In this document: positions 16,943 through 25,346 of the stretch, one piece after another
Position numbering within the stretch: the first letter of the stretch is position 1
Layout of the letters: the number at the start of each line of letters is the position of its first letter
DNA from: CAWJLS01 sp963843755
GTDB taxonomy: Bacteria > Acidobacteriota > Thermoanaerobaculia > Multivoradales > DATKCC01
Direction: 5' to 3'
Length of the DNA stretch: 64,000 bases
NCBI GenBank assembly: GCA_963843755.1
Contig: CAWJLS010000002.1
Coordinates: 558,001 to 622,000, forward strand
Position numbers and translations under genes: made by a program
The notes under the pieces: generated by a model
The model's input: only the letters and a program-made list of their open reading frames with translations
Told to the model about the DNA's origin: nothing
Database searches by the model: none

Positions 16943-18037
16943 ATGGATGAGATGGACACCGTCGAAGCCCCTCCCCTGCCCGAGTCGCCCCTTGCGGACC
17001 TCCACCGAGAGCTCGGTGCCCGCCTGACAGAACGACGGGGAGCGATCGTTCCCACGCACTACGGATCTCTGGCCGACGAGGTCGATCTGTTGCGGGAGGG
17101 GTGTGGGCTGGTCGACCGTTCGTCCGTAGACCGGCTGGTGATGAGCGGGCCGGACCGGGAGCGGTTCCTCTCCGGCATGGTCACCTGCGAGGTGCGCGGC
17201 CTGGGCGACGGCGGGGGCACCTACGGCTTCTTCACCACGCGCAAGGGGGGCGTGCTCTCCGACTTCGTCCTGCTGGCGCTGCCCGAGCGCTTCCTGCTCG
17301 AGCTGCCTCCGGGGCGGGCCGAGGCGGTCGCCGGCCACCTGCGGACCTACATCCTGGCCGACCGGGTGGAGGTCGAGCGGGTCGCCGATCCGGTGCCCCT
17401 GGCGGTGGTGGGGCCGGAGGCGAAGCGGCTGCTCCGGGACCTCTTGGAAGAGGCGTTTCCGGCGGCGGCCGAAGCGCGGTGGGGGCACGGCGACGCCACG
17501 CTCGCGGGGGTGACGGTGCGGCTGGCCTCGCGACCGCACCTGGGGGTCGACGCCTGGACCGTCTGGGCGCCGGCCGACGGTGCGGAGGCGGTGGCCCGGG
17601 CGCTGCTCGACGCCGGTGCCCGCCCGGCCGGACGGGACGCGCTGGATGCGGTGCGGATCGAGGCCGGCATCCCGCTCTGGGGCGAGGACTACGACGAGAC
17701 GAACCTGCCCCAGGAGGTCGGCCCGGACGAGGCCCTGAACTTCACCAAGGGGTGCTACCTGGGGCAGGAGGTGGTGGCCCGCATCCACTACCGCGGCGGG
17801 GTCAACCGCCGGCTGGTGGGGCTGGAGTTCGACGGCGACGAGCCGCCTGCCAAGGGGACCGAGCTACTGCTCGAGGGGCGCCCGGTCGGCGCGGTGGGGA
17901 GTGTGACGATCTCACCGATCCTCGAAGGGCCGATCGGCCTGGCCGTGGTGCACAAGAAGGCCGCGGAGCCCGGCACCCGCCTGGACGTGGCGGGCGACGG
18001 TGAGGCGGAGGTCGCCGAGCTGCCGTTCGTCGGCTGA
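16943..18037 (+). CDS. ygfZ: Folate-binding Fe-S cluster maintenance protein YgfZ
   Basis: YgfZ/IBA57 proteins use folate to support repair or assembly of some [4Fe-4S] enzymes. The 364-residue product has the GcvT-like fold and the diagnostic KGCYLGQEVVARIHYRG motif near residues 270-286, whose Cys is functionally required in the family. Length is normal. It is convergent with, and 10 bp from, an A-type Fe-S carrier gene, which supports the same process. Confidence 0.92.
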   Translation: MDEMDTVEAPPLPESPLADLHRELGARLTERRGAIVPTHYGSLADEVDLLREGCGLVDRSSVDRLVMSGPDRERFLSGMVTCEVRGLGDGGGTYGFFTTRKGGVLSDFVLLALPERFLLELPPGRAEAVAGHLRTYILADRVEVERVADPVPLAVVGPEAKRLLRDLLEEAFPAAAEARWGHGDATLAGVTVRLASRPHLGVDAWTVWAPADGAEAVARALLDAGARPAGRDALDAVRIEAGIPLWGEDYDETNLPQEVGPDEALNFTKGCYLGQEVVARIHYRGGVNRRLVGLEFDGDEPPAKGTELLLEGRPVGAVGSVTISPILEGPIGLAVVHKKAAEPGTRLDVAGDGEAEVAELPFVG

Positions 18038-18047
18038 GCGCGGCGGC

Positions 18048-18482
18048 TCAGACCGCGAACGACGAGCCGCAGCCGCAGCTCCCGACCGCTTTCGGGTTGT
18101 CGAACTTGAACCCCGCGCCCTGGGCGCCCATCACGTAGTCGATGGTCGTCCCTTCGAGGTAGCGGGCGCTCAGGGCGTCGACGTAGACCGTCAGCTCGCC
18201 CTGCTGGTAGACGAAGTCGTTCTCCCGGGCCTCGGTCTCGAAATCCAGGGCGTACTCGAACCCGCTGCAGCCGCCGCCGCGCACGGCGACACGCAGGCCG
18301 GCCGCCGGATCGAGCCCTTCCTCTTCACGGGTGAGCTGGACCATCCGCACGGCCTTGGGGCTCAGCGCGACCGGCGTGTCGGGTCCGGTGGTCGGAGCCT
18401 GGACGGCGTCGAGCTCGGCTCCGGTCTGCGCGTTCGGCATGGTCTGGCTGGTCTCTGGCATCGGCTTGGGTTCCCCGTTCAC
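18048..18482 (-). CDS. A-type iron-sulfur carrier (ErpA/IscA family)
   Basis: The 144-residue product has the three conserved cysteines of the family, one in GGGCSGFEYAL and two in GSCGCGSSF near the C-terminus. It carries nascent Fe-S clusters to apo-proteins. Residues 1-38 are a poorly conserved polar extension; internal Met codons at residues 8 and 15 are alternative starts. Whether it is ErpA, IscA or SufA cannot be decided from sequence alone. Its neighbour ygfZ fits the same pathway. Confidence 0.9.
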   Translation of the reverse strand: MNGEPKPMPETSQTMPNAQTGAELDAVQAPTTGPDTPVALSPKAVRMVQLTREEEGLDPAAGLRVAVRGGGCSGFEYALDFETEARENDFVYQQGELTVYVDALSARYLEGTTIDYVMGAQGAGFKFDNPKAVGSCGCGSSFAV

Positions 18483-18565
18483 CGTCGGTTCGACGGTCGG
18501 TGAGTTGAAGGATGGCGATCACCACCACAGAACGCCACAGATCGGGTGGCAATTCCTTCCCGCGG

Positions 18566-18571
18566 TATCAT
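18566..18571 (+). promoter_or_regulatory. -10 box of HAD gene 18580
   Basis: TATCAT ends 8 nt before ATG 18580 with no Shine-Dalgarno sequence; leaderless arrangement that decides this start over longer frames. Confidence 0.45.
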
Positions 18572-18579
18572 CCGGCGCC

Positions 18580-19311
18580 ATGGTACGGGGCGTCCTGTTC
18601 GATTTCAACGGCGTGTTGGTGGACGACGAGCCGGTGCACCTGCGCCTGCTCCGGCGGGTGCTGGAGGAGGAGGGGATCGACGCCGACGCCGTGCTGCCGG
18701 AGGGCGATTACTGGAGCCACTTCGTCGGCCTCGACGACCGCGCCTGTTTCGGTGAGCTGCTGGGGCGGGCGCGCGGTGGCGCGGAAGGCGCCGGCGGCTC
18801 CACGGCGGGGGAGGGGCGGATCGTCCGGCTGATCGCCCGCAAGTCGGCCTACTACCAGGCGTTCATCCGCTCCGAAGGCTATCCGTTCTTTCCCGGCGCC
18901 GTGGCCCTGGTCCGCGGCCTGGCCGGGGCCGGGCTGCCGCTGGGGATCGTCAGCGGGGGGCTCCGGGACGAGGTCGAAGGGGCGCTCCGGCAGGAGGGGC
19001 TCCGCGACTGCTTCAACGTGCTGGTGACCGCGGACGACGTCGCCTCCAGCAAGCCGGACCCGGAGGGCTACCGGCGGGGCATCTCCGAGCTCAACAGTGT
19101 GCCGCCGCTGCCCGAGAGGCTGGTCCATCCCCACGAGATCGTGGCGATCGAGGACACGGCGGCCGGGGTCGCGGCCGCCCGCGGCGCCGGCCTCACCGTG
19201 GTCGCCGTCGCCCACACCTACCCGGCAGAGGATCTGGCGGATGCCGACCGGGTGGTGGAGCGGATCGGCGACCTGACGGTCGAGCAGCTCGTCGGCGCTT
19301 CCGGGGCGTGA
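18580..19311 (+). CDS. HAD hydrolase, beta-phosphoglucomutase-like
   Basis: The 243-residue product begins VRGVLFDFNGVLVDDEPVH, a HAD motif I with the cap-domain start typical of the beta-phosphoglucomutase group. It continues with GIVSGGLRDEVE (motif II), SSKPDPEGY (motif III Lys) and AIEDTAAGVAAARGAG (motif IV). Such enzymes hydrolyse sugar phosphates or nucleotides. Start ATG 18580 agrees with the TATCAT box and the motif lying at the N-terminus. Thymidine kinase follows 56 bp downstream. Confidence 0.87.
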   Translation: MVRGVLFDFNGVLVDDEPVHLRLLRRVLEEEGIDADAVLPEGDYWSHFVGLDDRACFGELLGRARGGAEGAGGSTAGEGRIVRLIARKSAYYQAFIRSEGYPFFPGAVALVRGLAGAGLPLGIVSGGLRDEVEGALRQEGLRDCFNVLVTADDVASSKPDPEGYRRGISELNSVPPLPERLVHPHEIVAIEDTAAGVAAARGAGLTVVAVAHTYPAEDLADADRVVERIGDLTVEQLVGASGA

Positions 19312-19353
19312 GCCGCCGTCGCCGCTCTGCCGCGCGGCCGCCTGGCCCTGCGG

Positions 19354-19359
19354 TAAGAT
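19354..19359 (+). promoter_or_regulatory. -10 box of tdk
   Basis: TAAGAT ends 8 nt before ATG 19368 with no Shine-Dalgarno sequence, which favours this start over the upstream in-frame ATG at 19308. Confidence 0.45.
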
Positions 19360-19367
19360 CGCCGGCT

Positions 19368-20000
19368 ATGTCGAGCACGATCCGATCAGACGACCGCCCG
19401 CGCGGGCGAGTGGAAGTGATCACCGGGGGCATGTTCTCGGGCAAGAGCGAGGAGCTGGTGCGGCGCCTGCGCCGCGCGACCATCGCCCGCCAGCACGTCC
19501 AGGTCTTCAAGCCGGTGACCGACACCCGCGGCCCGTCCGAACGGCTGGTGACGCGCGACAACCGGGAGCTCGACGCCCTCACCGTGGCCGACGCGGACGA
19601 GCTGCTCGACCGGCTCGAGGCGGACGTCGAGGTCGTCGGCATCGACGAGGCCCAGTTCTTCGACGCCCGGATCGTCGCCACCGTCGACACCCTGGCCGAC
19701 CGCGGCGTCCGGGTGGTGGTCGCCGGGCTCGATCTCGACTATCTGCGCCGGCCGTTCGGGCCGATGCCCCAGTTGATGGCCCGTGCCGAGTTCGTCGACA
19801 AGATGCACGCCGTGTGCGTGTGCTGCGGGGCCACGGCCCACTACAGCCAGCGCACGGCCGGCGGCGGCGAGCAGATCCAGGTGGGCGACGGCGAGGCCTA
19901 CGAGGCCCGGTGCCGCTCCTGCTACGAGGAGTTCCCCGGCGCCGAGTCCGCGCCGGCATTCGAAGCCCCCTCCGCGGCCCGCGCGAGCGGCGTCGGCTGA
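19368..20000 (+). CDS. tdk: Thymidine kinase, type II
   Basis: The enzyme phosphorylates thymidine to dTMP in the salvage pathway. The 210-residue product has the P-loop GGMFSGKSEEL near residue 20, the DEAQFF segment near residue 88, the lasso-region and substrate residues, and a structural zinc site (CVCCG and CRSC). Length fits type II enzymes with a short extra tail. Its last 79 bp overlap the convergent thioesterase gene. Confidence 0.95.
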   Translation: MSSTIRSDDRPRGRVEVITGGMFSGKSEELVRRLRRATIARQHVQVFKPVTDTRGPSERLVTRDNRELDALTVADADELLDRLEADVEVVGIDEAQFFDARIVATVDTLADRGVRVVVAGLDLDYLRRPFGPMPQLMARAEFVDKMHAVCVCCGATAHYSQRTAGGGEQIQVGDGEAYEARCRSCYEEFPGAESAPAFEAPSAARASGVG

Positions 20001-20404
20001 CCGTTGTCGTCGACGTTGACGTAGACCACCTCGGCCTCCGTCACCGCCACCTTCCCGGCGCCCTTGCGCCGCTCCGCCTCCACCGCCACCCGCACGGTCA
20101 CCGACGTGGTGCCGATGCGCACCGTCTCGGTGAAGAAGCTCACCAGGTCGCCGACGAAGACCGGCGAGAGGAACTCGACCTCGCGCATGGCGACGGTCAC
20201 CAACCTCCCGGAGACGTGCCGATGGGCCTCCACCGCCCCCGCCTGGTCGATGTGGGAGAGGATGATGCCGCCGAAGATCGTGCCGTAGGCGTTGGTGTGC
20301 TTCGGCATCATGATCACCCGGATGGCGGGCTGGCTCGGCCCCGGTCCCGGGCGGGGGGCGTCACGGCGTGGAGCGGATTTGTCTGCGGTCGGGGCTGCGG
20401 TCAT
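19922..20404 (-). CDS. Acyl-CoA thioesterase, YciA/hotdog family
   Basis: The 160-residue hotdog-fold product has the family segment PKHTNAYGTIFGGIILSHID near residues 30-49, with the catalytic Asp at the end, followed by VTVAMREVEFLSPVFVGDLV. These enzymes hydrolyse acyl-CoA esters. Start 20404 (MTAAPTADK) is chosen over longer frames because the upstream part is Pro/Arg-rich noise. The 3' part overlaps tdk on the other strand by 79 bp, which is unusually long. Confidence 0.85.
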   Translation of the reverse strand: MTAAPTADKSAPRRDAPRPGPGPSQPAIRVIMMPKHTNAYGTIFGGIILSHIDQAGAVEAHRHVSGRLVTVAMREVEFLSPVFVGDLVSFFTETVRIGTTSVTVRVAVEAERRKGAGKVAVTEAEVVYVNVDDNGQPTPLARAAEGASNAGADSAPGNSS

Positions 20405-20550
20405 GGTGGGGTCCTCCGGAGGTGCTCGCGGGGTCGGTCGGGTGGGGCGAGGGGTGGGACGGACCGCTCGGGGGTCGTCCGCGGCATGGTATCGTAAGGG
20501 CACTTTTCCGGTTTCCTCTCTGGGTGAGCCGATCTCCACACCGCCCCTCG

Positions 20551-21144
20551 ATGGACTCATCGACCCCCACGCAGACCCTCCAGGCGCAGGACGACCGCAT
20601 CCTGGTCGCCGAGATGGCGGACGGCCGTCAGGAGGCGATGGCGGAGCTCTACGACCGCTTCGCGCCGATGCTCCTGGGCCTGGCGCGCAAGGTGCTCAAG
20701 AACCAGGAGGACGCGGAAGAGGTGCTCCAGGAGGCCCTGGTGCACGCGTGGAACCGGGCGGCGAGCTACGACCCGGCACGCTCCTCGGTCTCCACCTGGC
20801 TGGTCATGATCACCCGCAGCCGTGCCATCGATCGGCTCCGGTCCCGCAACGTCAGTGATCGGACCGCCAACGAAGTCCAGCGCGAAACCCACAGCCTTCA
20901 TGCATCCGCGGAGGGCACCTCGCGCGTACTCCATGACGAGCGACGCCGGAGGATTCGCGAGGAGCTGTCCCGCATCCCCGACGAGCAACGGGAGATTCTG
21001 GAGCTGGCCTTCTTCCGCGGCCTGACCCAGCGGGAAATCGCCGACGAGACCGGCATCCCACTCGGGACGGTCAAGACCCGGACTCTCCTGGCAATGAAGA
21101 AGCTGCGTGTTGCACTGAGGGACGAAATCAGGGAGCTGCTGTGA
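20551..21144 (+). CDS. ECF-family RNA polymerase sigma factor
   Basis: The 197-residue product has sigma region 2 (AELYDRFAPMLLGLARKVL through DRLRSR, about residues 28-96) and region 4 with a helix-turn-helix (LSRIPDEQREILELAFFRGLTQREIADETGIPLGTVKTR, about 135-180). It lacks region 3, as ECF sigmas do. The stop overlaps the GTG of the next gene (GTGA), which is the anti-sigma factor. This pairing suggests control of a cell-envelope or stress response. Its regulon is not visible here. Confidence 0.92.
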   Translation: MDSSTPTQTLQAQDDRILVAEMADGRQEAMAELYDRFAPMLLGLARKVLKNQEDAEEVLQEALVHAWNRAASYDPARSSVSTWLVMITRSRAIDRLRSRNVSDRTANEVQRETHSLHASAEGTSRVLHDERRRRIREELSRIPDEQREILELAFFRGLTQREIADETGIPLGTVKTRTLLAMKKLRVALRDEIRELL

Positions 21145-22094
21145 ACGACCGGTTCCAGGACGAAGACCGCGCCATCGAGGAAGCCCTGGAGGCTTTCTCC
21201 GCTCCCGGTGCGCAGGTGGACGGGGCCGACGAGACCCTGGGGCGGCTCTATACCGAGACGCTCGGTCTGCTGGCCTACGACGCGGAGCCGGTGGCTCCGT
21301 CGGCGGGAGCGAAGGAGCGTCTGCTGGCGGCGCTGTCGGCGCCGGCCGGCCAGGCGGTCGCTTCCGGTTCGGCCGCGGGCTCCGCGGCGGCAGCCGATCC
21401 CGACCCGGTGGTGGTGACCTTCGGCCGGCGTCCCGACGAGCCCGACGCGACGCCTCCGGTCGAGACGGTCGCCGGCGCGCCGTCCCGTGCATCCAACTGG
21501 AGCGCCTGGGCCAGTCTGGTGGCGGCGCTCTTCGCCATCGCGGCCATCGGTCTGGCCGGGTTCCTCTGGCGCGAGCTCGATCACTCCCGCGAGGCCCTGG
21601 CCCGCCTGGAGCAGCAGCAGCAGCAGCTCGTCGATCAGCTCACCTCCGAGACCCAGGCCCAGCGCATCCTGGCGGACCGGACCGGCCGCCTGGGGAACCT
21701 GATCTCCGTGGTCTCGACCCCCGGCGTCGAGATCTGCCCGATGCGTCCCGTGGGCGACTCGCCCACGGCGCCGGGCAGCTTCGCGGTCCTCTACATGCCG
21801 CCCGGCCAAGAGTCCTGGTACCTGGTGGTCTCCAACCTCCGCCCCGCCGCCCACGGGGTCTACAAGGTCTGGCTCACCACGGCCGACGGCGTCGTGCCTG
21901 CCGGAGAGATCGACATGGCCGACCAGGTGGACGGCCGGGTGACGCTGCGCATCCCGCCCGGGGTGCTCGAGGACGGGGACGTGCTCGGCGGCAAGATGCG
22001 CTCGGCGACCGTCACGCTCGAGCCGGCGGCCGGCTCCGAGTCGCCGAGCGGGCCGACGGTGCTGTTCGGCAACACCAAGATGCAGGTCCTGTAG
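21141..22094 (+). CDS. Anti-sigma factor, RskA-like
   Basis: The 317-residue product has a cytoplasmic N-terminus (1-115), one membrane helix near residues 120-142 (SLVAALFAIAAIGLAGFLW), a Gln-rich coiled stretch (EQQQQQLVDQL) and an extracytoplasmic RskA-type domain (YLVVSNLRPAAHGVYKVWL near 232-250). The N-terminal region lacks the HxxxCxxC zinc motif seen in many anti-sigma factors. GTG start overlaps the sigma gene stop by 4 bp, so the two are translationally coupled. Confidence 0.85.
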   Translation: MNDRFQDEDRAIEEALEAFSAPGAQVDGADETLGRLYTETLGLLAYDAEPVAPSAGAKERLLAALSAPAGQAVASGSAAGSAAAADPDPVVVTFGRRPDEPDATPPVETVAGAPSRASNWSAWASLVAALFAIAAIGLAGFLWRELDHSREALARLEQQQQQLVDQLTSETQAQRILADRTGRLGNLISVVSTPGVEICPMRPVGDSPTAPGSFAVLYMPPGQESWYLVVSNLRPAAHGVYKVWLTTADGVVPAGEIDMADQVDGRVTLRIPPGVLEDGDVLGGKMRSATVTLEPAAGSESPSGPTVLFGNTKMQVL

Positions 22095-22122
22095 CGGAGG
22101 AGGGCGTTCAGGCAGCGAGCTC

Positions 22123-22836
22123 CTACTTCTTCGGCGGGCTCGTCGGGCGGAGCTCGATGCGGCTCGCCAGGGCGCGGCCGGGGTAGGCCAGCACGTCCGC
22201 ACAGGCGCGGGCAACGTCCTCGGGGGCCAGCATCCAGGAGGTGTCGTCCCGATGCCGCTGGTGGAACTCCGTCTCGACGCTTCCCGGCAGGATCGCCGCC
22301 ACCCGCACGCCGTCGTGGCGCAGGTCGAGCATGGCCGCGTCCGACATCCCGAGCAGGCCGAACTTGCTGGCGTTGTAGGCCGCTCCTCCGGCGAACGGGT
22401 TGCGGGCGGCGAGCGAGGCGACGTTGAGGATCGTGCCGCCGCCCCCGCGCTTCATCACCGGCGCGACGGCGCGCAGGAAGTAGAAGCAGCCGTCCAGGTT
22501 GGTCCGGAGCGTCTCGCGCCAGGCGTCGCCGGACAGCTCGTCGACCGGCGCGAAGCGGCCGAGCCCGGCGTTGTTGACCAGGCAGTCGATCCGCCCGGCC
22601 TCCTCGGCGACCCAGGCGACGAAGGCGTCGACCTCCTGCTGCTCGCGCACGTCGACGGCGCGGCCGTCGACCCGGTCGCCGAAGCGGCCGCGGAAGTCGG
22701 TGAGCGCGCCGTCGACCGACCCCCGACTCTTGCTGCAGAAGTAGACCGTCCAGCCGTCGTCCGCCAGCGTCTCCACGACGGCCCGGCCGATGCCGCGGCT
22801 GCCTCCGGTCACGATCGCTGTCTTGTCGTCGCTCAT
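22123..22836 (-). CDS. Short-chain dehydrogenase/reductase
   Basis: The 237-residue product has the NAD(P) motif TGGSRGIGRAV near residue 9, NNAG near residue 86, and the catalytic Ser and YNASK near residues 134-152, ending with the hydrophobic substrate-loop region. It is a classical SDR; the substrate cannot be assigned. A strong GGAGGAG Shine-Dalgarno sequence lies 7-8 nt before ATG 22836, which decides the start. Confidence 0.88.
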   Translation of the reverse strand: MSDDKTAIVTGGSRGIGRAVVETLADDGWTVYFCSKSRGSVDGALTDFRGRFGDRVDGRAVDVREQQEVDAFVAWVAEEAGRIDCLVNNAGLGRFAPVDELSGDAWRETLRTNLDGCFYFLRAVAPVMKRGGGGTILNVASLAARNPFAGGAAYNASKFGLLGMSDAAMLDLRHDGVRVAAILPGSVETEFHQRHRDDTSWMLAPEDVARACADVLAYPGRALASRIELRPTSPPKK

Positions 22837-23123
22837 CGAGAGTCTCCTCCGTCTGGTCTTGATGGTCGTCCTCGTCCCCGTCCCGGTCGCGTCCAGCCCT
22901 GTCGGACCCCGCCCGATCGAGCCAGGAGGGGCCGGGATGCTCACGGTGCGAGGCTACACCGGATGCAACATGCGCTCCGGGGCGCCGTAGGAGACGGCGA
23001 GGGAGGCGCGTCCGCCGTGCGGGGCCGGCGGCCCGTCCGGCGGCCGGCCCGGCGGCGCTTCCGGCCAGGAATTGATCGTCCTCCGCTCAGGTTTTGACCG
23101 GCTGGAAGGAGTACCACGAGACC

Positions 23124-23834
23124 ATGTTCTTCGACCCCACGTACCTGCTCTTCATCCTCCCCGCGCTCGCCCTCTCTCTGTGGGCGAGCTGGCGGGTCAA
23201 GTCCGCCTTCAAGAAGTACTCCCGCGTCCGCGCCATGAGCGGCATGACCGGTGCCCAGGCGGCCCGGGCCATGCTCGACCGCGCCGGGCTCTCGGAGGTC
23301 AAGATCACCCGCACCAGCGGCACGCTCTCGGACCACTACAACCCGGCCAACAAGACCCTGGCTCTGTCGGAGCCGGTCTACGACTCGCCGTCGGTGGCCG
23401 CCATCGGCGTCGCCTGCCACGAGGCGGGGCACGCCGTCCAGCACGCCCACCACTACAAGCCGCTCTGGCTGCGCTCGGCGCTGGTGCCGACCGCCAACAT
23501 CGGCTCGCGCCTGGGCTACTACGTCATGCTGGGCGGCCTGTTCCTGATGTTCCTGGCCAGCCGCCAGCTCGGGGTGGCCGTGGTGCTCATCGGCGCGGCG
23601 CTGTTCTCGGCGGTGCTGCTGTTCCAGGTGGTCACCCTGCCGGTGGAGTTCGACGCCACGCGCCGGGCCAAGAAGCTGTCGGTCGAGTACGGCATCATCG
23701 CCGCCCAGGAGCGCCAGGGGATGGACAAGGTGCTCGACGCCGCGGCGCTGACCTATGTGGCCGCGGTGGTGTCGACGCTGATGACCCTGCTCTACTTCTT
23801 GCTCCGCGCCGGCCTCCTCGGCGGCCGCCGCTGA
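23124..23834 (+). CDS. Membrane zinc metallopeptidase, YugP/Zn_protease_2 family
   Basis: The 236-residue product starts with a membrane helix (residues 5-22), has the active-site HEAGHAVQHA motif near residue 101, then two or three further helices (about 125-145, 150-170, 210-230). This matches YugP-type neutral zinc metallopeptidases, whose substrates are unknown. ATG 23124 is chosen because AAGGAG lies 12 nt upstream and it begins at the helix; the in-frame ATG at 23094 would add ten residues. Confidence 0.88.
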   Translation: MFFDPTYLLFILPALALSLWASWRVKSAFKKYSRVRAMSGMTGAQAARAMLDRAGLSEVKITRTSGTLSDHYNPANKTLALSEPVYDSPSVAAIGVACHEAGHAVQHAHHYKPLWLRSALVPTANIGSRLGYYVMLGGLFLMFLASRQLGVAVVLIGAALFSAVLLFQVVTLPVEFDATRRAKKLSVEYGIIAAQERQGMDKVLDAAALTYVAAVVSTLMTLLYFLLRAGLLGGRR

Positions 23835-23859
23835 GGGCCTCACCCGGCTAGCGCCGACG

Positions 23860-23953
23860 GGAGGGGGCGTCCCCTGCCCCCTCCCAGGCCGACTTCTGTC
23901 GGCCGTTCTTGTCGATTGGCGGGAAGGGGATCGAGTCGTTGGGGGGCGATCCG
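23860..23953 (+). repeat. SR2 hairpin repeat, copy with insertion
   Basis: GGGAGGGGGCGTCCC at the start and GGGAAGGGGATCG...GGGGGGCGATCC at the end match the SR2 family core. A GC hairpin is inserted in the middle. It fills the gap between two convergent genes. Confidence 0.5.
23887..23904 (+). terminator. Hairpin between convergent genes
   Basis: GGCCGAC-TTCT-GTCGGCC is a perfect 7-bp stem with a 4-nt loop followed by GTTCTTGT. A further 8-bp stem GGGAGGGG/CCCCTCCC precedes it at 23860-23885. It plausibly ends transcription from the metallopeptidase and perhaps the phosphomannomutase side. Confidence 0.6.
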
Positions 23954-23954
23954 G

Positions 23955-25310
23955 TCACACCGGCTCGCCCAGAAGCTCCACCAGCTCGGCCTTGCGCCGC
24001 TCCATCTCCTCCGCCGTGTCCGCCTCGAGCACCAGCCGCAGGAACGGCTCCGTGTTCGACGGGCGCACGTTGGCCCACCAGGTGGGGTAGCTGACCGTGA
24101 TCCCGTCCAGCCAGTCGATCTCTGCGTCGGCGTAGCGCGCGGCGAGGGCGTCGATCATGCCCTTCTTGTCCTCGACCTCGAAGTTGATCTCCTGGGTCTT
24201 GTGGTAGTGCAGCAGCGGCGCCACCAGCTCGGACATGGAGCCGCCCTGCTTCCACAGCAGGTCGAGGATCTCGATCACCGCCAGCACGGCGCAGTCGGCG
24301 AAGTAGTTGTCCCGGAAGTAGTAGTGGCCGGCGAGCTCGCCGCCGAAGACGCCGTCATTCTCCCGTAGGGTCGCCTTCATGAACGAGTGGCCGACCCGCT
24401 CGCGCACCGGCACGCCGCCCGCCTCGCGCACGTGCTCGGCGACCGCGCGCGAGGAGCGCAGGTCGTAGATCACCGCCTTGCCCGGGTGCCGGGTGAGCAG
24501 CTCTCCGGCGATCAGCGCGGTGGCGAGATCGCTTCCCACCGGCTCGCCCCGCTCGTCGACGAAGGCGGCCCGGTCGGCATCGCCGTCGAAGGAGACCCCC
24601 AGGTCGCACCCCTCGTCGCGGACCACCTTGCACAGGTCTTCCAGGTTCTCGTACTTGAGCGGGTTGGCCTCGTGGTTGGGGAAGGTGCCGTCGAGCTCGA
24701 AGTAGAGCGGCACCAGCTCGATGCCGGTGGCCTCGAGGATCGGCCGGTAGATCGAGCCCATGCCGTTGGCGCAGTCGACGGCAACCTTCAGGGGGCGCGC
24801 GTCCGCCGGGCGGTGGAGGAACGACAGGACGTGCCGGCTGTAGGCGTCGAAGACCGTCGCCGTGCGGCGCTCGCCGCGGCGGCTCGACGGGGGGAAGTCG
24901 CCGGAGCGGACCGCCTCCTCGATGGTCGGGATGCCGTGGGTGCCGGAGACCGGCCGCGCCTCGCGCCGGCTGAACTTGAACCCGTTGTAGCGCGCCGGGT
25001 TGTGGGACGCGGTCACCGCGATGCCGCCGTCCGTGCCCAGGTGGCCGACGGCGAAGTAGTTCATCGGCGTGGTCGCGAGGCCGATGTCGACGACATCGAG
25101 ACCGGAGGCGAGAAGCCCCTCGATCAGCGCCTCGGCCAGCGGCTCGCTGTGGGAGCGCATGTCGCGGGAGACAACCACCGTGCCGCCGCTGCCGTCATCG
25201 ACGTCGTCGAGCACGACCCGGAAGGCGCGGCCGATCTTTTCCGCCACGGTCTCGTCGACCTGGTCGGGGTAGGTGCCGCGGACGTCGTATGCCTTGAAGA
25301 TGCCTGCCAT
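23955..25310 (-). CDS. Phosphomannomutase/phosphoglucomutase
   Basis: The 451-residue alpha-D-phosphohexomutase has the phosphoserine loop TASHNPARYNGFKFS near residue 100, the metal-binding DGDADRAAFVD near residue 242, a sugar-binding loop with GGELAGHYYF near 321, and the phosphate-binding RPSNTEPFLRLV near 414. It interconverts hexose 1- and 6-phosphates for cell-surface sugar synthesis. Length is normal for the AlgC/ManB type. It lies 36 bp downstream of ileS on the same strand. Confidence 0.93.
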   Translation of the reverse strand: MAGIFKAYDVRGTYPDQVDETVAEKIGRAFRVVLDDVDDGSGGTVVVSRDMRSHSEPLAEALIEGLLASGLDVVDIGLATTPMNYFAVGHLGTDGGIAVTASHNPARYNGFKFSRREARPVSGTHGIPTIEEAVRSGDFPPSSRRGERRTATVFDAYSRHVLSFLHRPADARPLKVAVDCANGMGSIYRPILEATGIELVPLYFELDGTFPNHEANPLKYENLEDLCKVVRDEGCDLGVSFDGDADRAAFVDERGEPVGSDLATALIAGELLTRHPGKAVIYDLRSSRAVAEHVREAGGVPVRERVGHSFMKATLRENDGVFGGELAGHYYFRDNYFADCAVLAVIEILDLLWKQGGSMSELVAPLLHYHKTQEINFEVEDKKGMIDALAARYADAEIDWLDGITVSYPTWWANVRPSNTEPFLRLVLEADTAEEMERRKAELVELLGEPV

Positions 25311-25346
25311 CGGTTCGGTCCTCGCTGGGGGTTGCTCGGGAGCGGT

